Assembly (NCBI GenBank): GCA_002505945.1
Contig: DAWM01000034.1
Coordinates: forward strand, 1 to 9,429
Direction: 5' to 3'
DNA length: 9,429 nucleotides
Origin: Candidatus Woesearchaeota archaeon UBA119
GTDB taxonomy: Archaea; Nanobdellota; Nanobdellia; Woesearchaeales; UBA119
Of the stretch, positions 1 to 6,800 are shown one piece after another (within the stretch, counting starts at the first letter, position 1; every line of letters starts with the position of its first letter). Below the pieces are notes generated by a model that was given only the letters and a program-made list of their open reading frames with translations, was not told the origin of the DNA and made no database searches. The position numbers and the translations under genes were made by a program.

Positions 1-65
1 GGAGGGGTACTCTGAATAGAAGAAAGGTATGCAAATAAGGCATGGAAAAAGATTTGGTAAAAGAA
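1..65. other. Edge stretch downstream of rpsJ; possible tail of a plus-strand gene
   Basis: This short piece lies beyond the rpsJ stop. One plus-strand frame (codons from base 3) is open from the edge and ends at a TAA at 36-38. It would give a basic tail, RGTLNRRKVCK, which could be the end of a gene converging on rpsJ. Eleven codons are far too few to prove coding. I see no tRNA arm or T-loop signature here, although tRNA genes often follow rpsJ in archaea. Confidence 0.15.
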
Positions 66-374
66 TTAATCTAACATCTCTATCTCAATGTTAAGGCCTT
101 CTGGGATTGGAACACGCATTACAAGGCGGAGAGCCCGCTCGTCTAAGCCAAGATCTATAAGTCGCTTATGGATTCTTATCTCGTACCTCTCCCAGGTGGC
201 TGTTCCTTCTCCATCAGGGCTTTTCCTTGTATTCAACCGTAATCTCTTTGTAGGCAAAGGAACCGGCCCTTTCATCTCTACCCCTGTCTTCTCTGCAATA
301 TCGTTGATATAGGTGCAAACCTGGTTTATCTTCGAGATGTCCGTGCTTGCTAGTTTTATTCTGGCTTTCGACAT
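66..374 (-). CDS. rpsJ: 30S ribosomal protein S10 (uS10), archaeal type
   Basis: Component of the small ribosomal subunit head. The 102-residue product starts MSKARIKLASTDISKINQ, the classic archaeal/eukaryotic S10 (S20e) N-terminus. It continues with a KGPVPLPTK motif (loop shared by the family) and ends in an acidic IEIEMLD tail, typical of archaeal S10. The length equals the usual archaeal length. An in-frame ATG eight codons upstream (396-398) is open but would place the good ribosome binding site inside the gene, so the start at 374 is chosen. The gene follows tuf on the same strand, 89 bases downstream, the common archaeal tuf-rpsJ pairing, which suggests at least partial co-transcription. 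Nothing in it looks broken or unusual. Confidence 0.96.
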   Translation of the reverse strand: MSKARIKLASTDISKINQVCTYINDIAEKTGVEMKGPVPLPTKRLRLNTRKSPDGEGTATWERYEIRIHKRLIDLGLDERALRLVMRVPIPEGLNIEIEMLD

Positions 375-378
375 TTTA

Positions 379-386
379 TCTCCTCT
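379..386 (-). promoter_or_regulatory. Ribosome binding site of rpsJ
   Basis: On the minus strand the sequence AGAGGAGA sits 4 bases ahead of the ATG at 374, with its GGAG core 5 bases from the start. It matches the anti-Shine-Dalgarno sequence and decides between the two in-frame ATGs. Confidence 0.8.
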
Positions 387-430
387 TAAGTTCCTCAACT
401 CATCAAATCAAGATTTTGAATATGAACCCA

Positions 431-446
431 AACAAAAAACAAAAAA
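431..446 (-). terminator. T-rich run after tuf, possible terminator or attenuator
   Basis: On the minus strand, starting 17 bases after the tuf stop, there are two T6 runs separated by one G, then GTT. Archaeal intrinsic termination relies on such oligo-T runs without a required hairpin. Because rpsJ begins only about 60 bases later, it may release only part of the transcripts. A weak TATA-like stretch (CATATTCAAAA on the minus strand, about 413-423) could give rpsJ its own start. This is inference from base pattern alone. Confidence 0.45.
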
Positions 447-463
447 GTAAGAAGAAAGAAGGT

Positions 464-1744
464 TTATGCCTTCTCGTAGTCTATACACATTCCTGCTGCA
501 ACTGTGGAACCAGAGTCCCTGATAGCGAACCTTGAAACCTGTGGTATCTCTGAGAACTTCTCAATTACCAATGGCTTCACTGGCTCGATAACAACGATTG
601 CAGCATCTCCGTTCTTAACGAAGTCTGGATTTTCCTGTACAACCTCTCCTGTGGCTGGATTAAGCTTTTTCTTAATCTCAACAAACCTTCCAGGATCTTG
701 TGAGGTATGCACGTGGAAAACAGGCGTATATCCTGCGGTTACCACGCTTGGATGATTTAGTATCACAATCTGAGCAGTAAACCTCTTTACAACTGTAGGA
801 GGATTATCTGCAGGTCCTACTACATCTCCACGGGCAATATCCTTCTTTCCAAATCCTCTAACATTAAATCCGATGTTGTCTCCTGGAGTTGCCTCCTGAA
901 GCTGTTCGTGGTGCATCTCAATTGACTTTACTTCACCCTGCACGCCTTTTCCTTCTCTGCCAGGCATTGCAATGACCTTCTGGCCAACTTTCAACACACC
1001 AGTCTCAACTCTCCCTACAGGGACTACACCAATACCAGTGATGTTATACACATCCTGGATCGGAAGTCTCAAAGGCAAGTCAATTGGCTTATCGCTGACC
1101 TCTAAGGTATCCAATGCCTCTAACAAAGTTGGACCATTGTACCAAGACATATTCTGAGATTTTTCCACTACATTGTCGCCTTTCAAAGCTGAGATTGGCA
1201 CAAACTGCACATTATCAGTCTTATAGCCAACATTTTTCATAAGCTTAACAACATCTTCCTTGACTTTCTTGTAAACATCTTCTGAGTATTCCTTCATATC
1301 CATCTTGTTGACTGCAACAATCATTTGGTCAACACCCAATGTTCTTGAAAGGAAAACATGTTCCTTAGTCTGAGCATTAACCCCGTCATTTGCAGCTACA
1401 ACAAGCACACCCGCGTCTGCCTGGGAAGCTCCTGTAATCATATTCTTTACAAAGTCCCTATGGCCAGGTGCGTCAATAATCGTGAAGTAGTACTTGTCTG
1501 TCTCAAACTTTTTATGAGCCAGATCAATTGTGACCCCTCTTTCTCTCTCTTCCTTCAAGTTATCCATCACATAAGCAAACTCAAAGCCTGCTTTTCCTAG
1601 CTTAGTCGCTTCGTCCTTTAGTCGTCTCATTACCTGCTCGTCGATATTTTTAGTATCAAAGAGCAATCTTCCTACTGTAGTGGACTTTCCGTGGTCCACA
1701 TGTCCAATAAAAACCAAATTGATATGTTCTTTTTTTGCTGCCAT
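464..1744 (-). CDS. tuf: Translation elongation factor 1-alpha (aEF1A, EF-Tu homologue)
   Basis: GTPase that delivers aminoacyl-tRNA to the ribosomal A site. It is 426 residues from the chosen start, normal for archaea. The G motifs are all visible, numbered from that start: G1 GHVDHGKST (14-22), G2 RERGVTID (67-74), G3 DAPGH (91-95), G4 NKMD (146-149) and G5 SALKG (185-189). KAGFEFAYVMD at 51-61 is typical of the archaeal/eukaryotic family rather than bacterial EF-Tu. Domains II and III follow, ending RDSGSTVAAGMCIDYEKA. An in-frame ATG seven codons upstream (1763-1765) is rejected: it lacks a ribosome binding site, and a good one lies ahead of 1744. It is first in a tuf-rpsJ pair and divergent from truD. 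Confidence 0.98.
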   Translation of the reverse strand: MAAKKEHINLVFIGHVDHGKSTTVGRLLFDTKNIDEQVMRRLKDEATKLGKAGFEFAYVMDNLKEERERGVTIDLAHKKFETDKYYFTIIDAPGHRDFVKNMITGASQADAGVLVVAANDGVNAQTKEHVFLSRTLGVDQMIVAVNKMDMKEYSEDVYKKVKEDVVKLMKNVGYKTDNVQFVPISALKGDNVVEKSQNMSWYNGPTLLEALDTLEVSDKPIDLPLRLPIQDVYNITGIGVVPVGRVETGVLKVGQKVIAMPGREGKGVQGEVKSIEMHHEQLQEATPGDNIGFNVRGFGKKDIARGDVVGPADNPPTVVKRFTAQIVILNHPSVVTAGYTPVFHVHTSQDPGRFVEIKKKLNPATGEVVQENPDFVKNGDAAIVVIEPVKPLVIEKFSEIPQVSRFAIRDSGSTVAAGMCIDYEKA

Positions 1745-1751
1745 TGTATAT

Positions 1752-1757
1752 ACCCCC
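1752..1757 (-). promoter_or_regulatory. Ribosome binding site of tuf
   Basis: Minus-strand GGGGGT, five of six bases matching GGAGGT, lies 7 bases ahead of the ATG at 1744. It supports that start over the in-frame ATG at 1765. Confidence 0.65.
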
Positions 1758-1793
1758 AAAAGCATTAATTTCTTAGATTAGGAATTGGTAAGG

Positions 1794-1803
1794 TATTTAA
1801 AAA
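1794..1803 (-). promoter_or_regulatory. Archaeal TATA box of tuf
   Basis: Minus-strand TTTTTAAATA matches the archaeal TATA box. It is preceded by an A-rich CGAAAAC that could serve as the TFB recognition element. The expected transcript start, about 25 bases on, is near 1772, giving a leader of roughly 27 bases that carries the GGGGGT site. Confidence 0.65.
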
Positions 1804-1871
1804 GTTTTCGTTTAAATTAAGTCTTAGAGGGTTTATTCGTGGTTGTTAATGGTTAAAACAATACAATAAAT

Positions 1872-1885
1872 ATTTTCTGGAAAAT
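1872..1885. promoter_or_regulatory. Short perfect inverted repeat in the tuf/truD divergent region
   Basis: ATTTTC and GAAAAT are perfect 6-base inverted arms separated by TG. The site lies about 30 bases ahead of the truD TATA box and about 70 bases behind that of tuf. It could be an operator, but such AT-rich palindromes also arise by chance. Confidence 0.2.
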
Positions 1886-1913
1886 CAAATGCCAAGAAAA
1901 CCAAATGAAAAAC

Positions 1914-1921
1914 TATATAAT
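1914..1921 (+). promoter_or_regulatory. Archaeal TATA box of truD
   Basis: TATATAAT lies about 50 bases ahead of the truD ATG. A start near 1942 would give a leader of about 27 bases with no clear ribosome binding site. A second AT-rich candidate, ATTATATCT near 1950, would place the transcript start almost on the gene and favour leaderless translation. Confidence 0.5.
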
Positions 1922-1968
1922 AAATGATTAGGTTTATCTTTTGAAACAAATTATATCTATCTAAAAAA

Positions 1969-3093
1969 ATGGAAACTAAACAGAATATGACAGAAAGGCA
2001 AACAGAAGGTCCGATAATAAAATTTAATGCTGAAGACTTCCAGGTTAATGAGATGCCTGAAGAGGAAGTAAGAGAAGCCAGGAACAGGTCTAAAGGGAAA
2101 TATGGCGTGTTTCTACTTGAAAAGAGGAATATTGATATGATGAGAGCGGTAAGGTGGATAGCGAGCGAGCTCAGAATCCCTCAGAAATTCATCTCTTTCT
2201 CAGGAACAAAGGATAAGAAAGCGCTAACTAAACAATATATCTCTATAAAAGGAAAATATAGCAGGGAGTTAGAGCTTAGGAAGAAAGATGGAGCATATGT
2301 CAGGGTAGAAAGGGTTGGCTTCATGGATAAACCTATATCATTGGGAGACCATGATTCAAATGAGTTTAAGATTACAATCAGAAACCTTGATGAGTCTTTT
2401 AGCATTCCAGAAGGATTTAATTGGAATAGTATACCAAATTATTTCCACAATCAGCGTTTTGGCATACAAGGAAACAATCATGTTATAGGAGAGCGTATTA
2501 TTAGGGGAAATTATAAGGAAGCATGGATGCTTGCCAAGAAGCAGAAATCAGGAAGCAATGCAGTAAATGTTGAGGAGGAAAGCAAGGAGAATTCTATCAA
2601 TGCATTGAGGGGAATAAACAGAAAGCTTGCTGGTCTTTATGTGAGTGCTTTCCAGAGTTATATCTTTAACAATGCTATTGCTGAATGGATTAAGGATAGC
2701 TTTAATCATTTTCTTGTAGATTATAATGCTGGAGAATTGGCCTTTATCAATGAGAAGGTTAAAAAAGGTATAGAAAACCAAAAAGTAATGCTCCCAGGGT
2801 TTGGGTTTGAGTCAAAGGGGGAGATCGGAAGATATATTCAAGATGAGATGAAGAAATTGGATATAGGCCCAAGGGATTTTATAATCAGGCAGCTGCCTCG
2901 TTTGTCTGCGGAAGCGGTTGAAAGAAATGTCTTTATTGATGTAAAGGAAGCCAAAAAGCCGATCCTAGATAAAGACGAATGTTTCAAAGGCAAGAAAAAA
3001 TTAATCCTTGATTTTGGGCTGGGAAAAGGCTCATATGCAACAATCGTGATAGCAGCGCTCTGTAGGAGAGCTCCTGTTGAATTAAAAAGATAA
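1969..3093 (+). CDS. truD: tRNA pseudouridine(13) synthase TruD
   Basis: Converts uridine to pseudouridine in tRNA, position 13 in the bacterial enzyme; archaeal and eukaryotic (Pus7) relatives can also act elsewhere. The 374-residue product shows the family signatures in order: AEDFQVNE at 21-28, the catalytic motif SGTKDKKALTKQ at 78-89 with the nucleophilic aspartate at D82, PNYFHNQRFG at 156-165, SAFQSYIFNNAIAEW at 226-240, and the C-terminal GKGSYAT at 352-358. The stretch at about 167-310 corresponds to the TRUD insertion domain and seems somewhat compact for an archaeal member. There is no Shine-Dalgarno sequence at 1969. A second ATG at 1987 (residue 7) would also keep all motifs, so the start is uncertain by six codons. 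The gene is divergent from tuf and convergent with adk, with 3 bases between the stops. Confidence 0.95.
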   Translation: METKQNMTERQTEGPIIKFNAEDFQVNEMPEEEVREARNRSKGKYGVFLLEKRNIDMMRAVRWIASELRIPQKFISFSGTKDKKALTKQYISIKGKYSRELELRKKDGAYVRVERVGFMDKPISLGDHDSNEFKITIRNLDESFSIPEGFNWNSIPNYFHNQRFGIQGNNHVIGERIIRGNYKEAWMLAKKQKSGSNAVNVEEESKENSINALRGINRKLAGLYVSAFQSYIFNNAIAEWIKDSFNHFLVDYNAGELAFINEKVKKGIENQKVMLPGFGFESKGEIGRYIQDEMKKLDIGPRDFIIRQLPRLSAEAVERNVFIDVKEAKKPILDKDECFKGKKKLILDFGLGKGSYATIVIAALCRRAPVELKR

Positions 3094-3096
3094 AGA

Positions 3097-3735
3097 TTAA
3101 TGAGTTGTTGGATTGATTATTGAGATAATATCATCAAAAACCTCTTCAGGTGGTTTAAGACCATTCACCCTTCTCAAAAGGTTCTGCTTGTCATAGAATT
3201 CCACTAAAGGCTCGGTTTTCTCCTTATATTCCCTTAGCCTCTTCTTTGCAGCTTCTGGGTTATCATCCTTTCTTGTGATTAATTGCTGACTACATATGTC
3301 GCATCTGCCCTTATATCTAGGAGGATTGAAATATACGTTATATACAGCTCCGCAATTAGGACAAACCCTTCTCCCAGATATTCTTTTCATTACTGTTTCA
3401 TCATCCACTTCTATATAGATTACTTGATCAAACTCATAATTGCGTTGGAATGATTTGGCCTGTGGTATGGTTCTTGGGAAGCCATCAAGGATAAAGCCCT
3501 TCCTGTAATCCCCTTTATCCAGCTTATCAACCACTACCCTTGTTACAATCTCATCAGGAACCAGCTCTCCATTATCAAGATAAGACTTGACTATCTTGCC
3601 TAACTCTGTTTTCATTGATATATTCTCTCTAAAGATATCCCCAGTTGATATGTGAGGTATTCCTAGATATTCAGCTATCTTTGATGCCTGTGTTCCTTTT
3701 CCTGATGCCGGCGGTCCTAGTAAAAGTAGTTTCAT
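3097..3735 (-). CDS. adk: Adenylate kinase, zinc-binding long-lid (bacterial) type
   Basis: Catalyses AMP + ATP = 2 ADP in the cytoplasm. The 212-residue product has a P-loop GPPASGKGT (7-15), the AMP-binding STGDIFR (30-36), LDGFPRT (83-89), GRR (121-123) and the lid-end RKDDNPEAAKKRL (155-167) with the conserved arginines and aspartates. The lid carries four cysteines, C125-x2-C128 and C145-x2-C148, the structural zinc site of the long bacterial-type enzyme. This differs from the short AdkA family of methanogens and Sulfolobales. No insertion or break is seen. A possible weak ribosome binding element, GAGTGA, lies just ahead of the ATG. It is likely transcribed alone from its own TATA box; a T5 run inside the end of truD (minus strand, about 3084-3088) may end its transcript. 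Confidence 0.96.
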   Translation of the reverse strand: MKLLLLGPPASGKGTQASKIAEYLGIPHISTGDIFRENISMKTELGKIVKSYLDNGELVPDEIVTRVVVDKLDKGDYRKGFILDGFPRTIPQAKSFQRNYEFDQVIYIEVDDETVMKRISGRRVCPNCGAVYNVYFNPPRYKGRCDICSQQLITRKDDNPEAAKKRLREYKEKTEPLVEFYDKQNLLRRVNGLKPPEEVFDDIISIINPTTH

Positions 3736-3774
3736 GTTGATTCACTCAGTATTATCTATGGAGATTATATTTGG

Positions 3775-3785
3775 TATAAATATAT
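3775..3785 (-). promoter_or_regulatory. Archaeal TATA box of adk
   Basis: Minus-strand ATATATTTATA lies about 40 bases ahead of the adk start, predicting a transcript start near 3754 and a leader of about 20 bases. A second AT-rich candidate, AAATATAAT (3764-3772), would give an almost leaderless transcript. Confidence 0.55.
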
Positions 3786-3793
3786 TGTGGCCT

Positions 3794-3810
3794 AAAATCA
3801 AAAAAGAATT
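3794..3810 (-). terminator. T-rich terminator-like run after the giant protease gene
   Basis: Downstream of the TAG at 3846-3848, the minus strand reads AATTCTTTTTTGATTTT, with a T6 and a T4 run. It lies just before the adk TATA box, as expected where one archaeal unit ends and the next begins. No hairpin is evident. Confidence 0.45.
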
Positions 3811-3845
3811 AAACTCAACAAATCATCTTTTCTAATGAGCCCAAC

Positions 3846-6800
3846 CTAGTCCAAGATGTGCAATTCCCCAGAATAAGGAACCTTAAAGTCTTCTATCTGT
3901 CTTACAAGGGGAGTTTTTCCAGGTAACTTCAATGTAGGGTCACCTAAGAGGGTGTACATATTTTGGTATTTTACAAGCATATAACTTCTTTTAAAGCTCT
4001 CTCCAATCGGAAGACCAGAATCTAGCATATCCTGAATAGTTGCGAAGGGAACATAAAAACCAGCATACGCCAGCCCAACAGTAGGTATAACAGACACTGC
4101 TCCTTTTCTGACTGCATTCAAGCAGAAAGAACTGGGTTCTTCAGTAGAACAAGTTGAGCAAGCAATCAAGGAAACTATTGAGCTATCTAATAAGGGGATA
4201 TCCTCAGAAGGTATACCCGCCCATTTATGGCTTCCATGATTAAGATAAAGAATTATCTGGTTGTTCTTCCACAAATCTGGATTAAAATCATAAGTTCTAG
4301 TATCCTCAACATGAGAGTCTACCTGCAAGCCAGAAAGAGAAAGAATTTTGCCAAATTCTGCTCCAAGATCTCTATCATGAACATAGAGATTGGATTCGCC
4401 ACCAGGATCAGCCGTAGTCATTAAAACAACCTTTCCTTTGTTTTCAAGAACATCTTCATAAAATAAACTTCTCGCGACAAGAGAAGAAACATCAGAGGTT
4501 GAAAAGCCTTTAATCCTACCAATCGCAGCATCTGGCTTGAAACTTATATCAAAAAGCCTTGCGTACTCAGCAGGATCAAGAGCAGCGCCTATTAATCTGA
4601 AAATATGGTTATCAACATCAATACTCTCATCAATAAACTTGTTAGACCCAAAGATTGTAACGAAAGAGTTGGAGAGAAAAGAGGTATCTAATTCAACAGA
4701 ATCGACTCTTACTGAGAAGGGTTCTTGGGAAAAAAATGAGGAAGAAGGGCCTTCAAGAACAATATCAACCTTTCCATTGTTAGAATGGCCTACAAAAGAT
4801 AACTTCTCAAAATTTAAAAAAGTTGGATCATACAGTTTTGTAGGAGGCGTTATATCCTTTCCATTGACTGAAATTGAACCAATTGAACCAAAGGGCTTTC
4901 CACCGAAGAAATTCAACCTAAACAACAAAGTAGATCCTTGCTTAGTAGGGATAGAAAACCTTAAGGGTATATCTCCTCTATCCTGAGCAAAGCTTTCTGT
5001 ATTACTAAATCCTCCTTCAATCTTTATTTTATCCTTACTGATGTAAGGAAGGAAACAATCCTCCATGTTCCTTGAATCACAATAGAAATTATCGGAACCC
5101 TTGCCCTTGCTATATTTAAACTCATAGAAAGAATATCTGGGTTGTCTGACAGCATCATAAAACAAAAGAGAAGCGCCTTCAAAGCTTATTCTGAGTTTGT
5201 CAGTGGTTAGTTTAGCAGGAAGAGGAATTTCAATATAATCTTCCACAACATCAGAAGGGGATGAGAATTGATCCTTGTTAAAGAAATCCCTTTTGTTGGT
5301 GCAGCCTAATGTCTTGGTCCATATTTCTTCTCCACTCGCAGAAACTGTAACATCCACAAAATCCCCATCACATTCTAAAAACTCAGCTCCAAAGTATAAT
5401 TTAATATCTGAAGCAGATGCAATCTCTTCAGATATCTGATTAGGAATTTTTAGTTCTAAACTATCCTTAGCATAGTAATAATCATTCGATTCAGAGATAT
5501 ATCCTTCGGAATATTCCGAACCTAAATGATACGATTTATAAACGGGCTCAGAAGCCTTTGAATATTTCAAGAGATTGGTGTAAATCTCCATATCAACAGA
5601 AGGAAAATCCCCTTTTTGTAATGGAAAGATTATCTCTTCTTTCGCAGCAGCAAGGAAAGGGGCTAGAAGCGAGTTTTTCTGGAAGAGATGTGTGATTTTT
5701 CCAGAAGTATAAGATGGCTGAAGGGGTATAAGCTTAAAATCATTTAAATCATCAGGGTTTACATAAATCTGCTTAGAACATGAAGCTTCCTGGCAATAGG
5801 AATCATAAATTGTCTGCAGAGACACAATCTCATCACATCTTTCTGGATTCGCTACTTCTCCTACACAAAGAATATTCCTGTCCTTAATCTCAGTTAATGG
5901 CTCCAGAACAGAATTCTCAATGATCAAAGGAATATCCCTATGAGATGCATATACTGATACAGGCAAAGCTAGTTCATAATCATCCTCACAATATATGAGA
6001 TTATCGAAAGAACTCCAAAAACTGAGATAATCTGATGGAGAAATTGTTTCAATCGAACTCTTAGGTAAACCAACCCCATGCTTTCCTTCTCCGACCAACA
6101 AGTTTCCGAGTTCTGGATTAGAATAACCTTTATCTACTAAAGTAACTTTCTTAGGGTTATATTGTTTGAGGAATTCTATTATAGCATCAACATCTATTCC
6201 ATTACTTTCTTCATGGAATACTAAAGTGGGATAAACACAAACATCAGTAGGTGTATTATAACCCTTGCTACACCAAGTGAGTTCTGATCCAGAAGCATGC
6301 CAGGTTGTAACAGGTACCAAAGAAAGCACATCCCGCCAGTCCTTGTCCGAGATTAAAAATACATTTGTGTCTTGATAAACAGTCTCTAGTTTCAGGGGTA
6401 TTCCTTTTTTAGGTAGAGCAATATCTTCAGGCGATAAGGTCTTGTATTTAATAGCCTTTTTAATTGACCTTTTAATAACACTTTTCCCATCAAAAAGATT
6501 TTGAAAGGAAGAGTCCAAAATCTTCACTTCAAAAGGAATTGCTACATAACTGGTTTCATCAGAAACTGAAAACATAAGCTCCTCTTTTGATAATGAACTT
6601 GTTTCAAAGTTTGCTGAAATCTTGTTGAAAGCATATAGTTTATCGTTATACTCAAATTCAACCACGTTTCTTTTTTCCAAATCATTGATCAATGACTTAT
6701 GCTCCTCTTCCACTGACAACCTGAATTTGGTATTATAGTAATCTGAACCCACTTGATACAAAGAATAACTATCTTGAAAGTCATTTATAATTCTTTGAAT

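Noticed and set aside
1358..1600. Cysteine-containing 80-codon plus-strand frame opposite tuf
   Set aside because: It is antisense to the highly conserved GTPase domain of tuf; it results from codon constraints on the other strand.
1889..1927. 12-codon plus-strand open frame (MPRKPNEKLYNK) upstream of truD
   Set aside because: It overlaps the probable TATA box of truD, so it would not be transcribed from that promoter; most likely chance.
2548..2781. 77-codon minus-strand frame opposite truD
   Set aside because: It is entirely inside truD and antisense to it, with no start signals or family features.
4537..4986. 149-codon plus-strand open frame opposite the giant gene
   Set aside because: It lies wholly antisense to the beta-rich and C25 parts of the protease gene. 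Its translation is low-complexity with no recognisable motif, and it has no promoter or ribosome binding site. It is a frame shadow.
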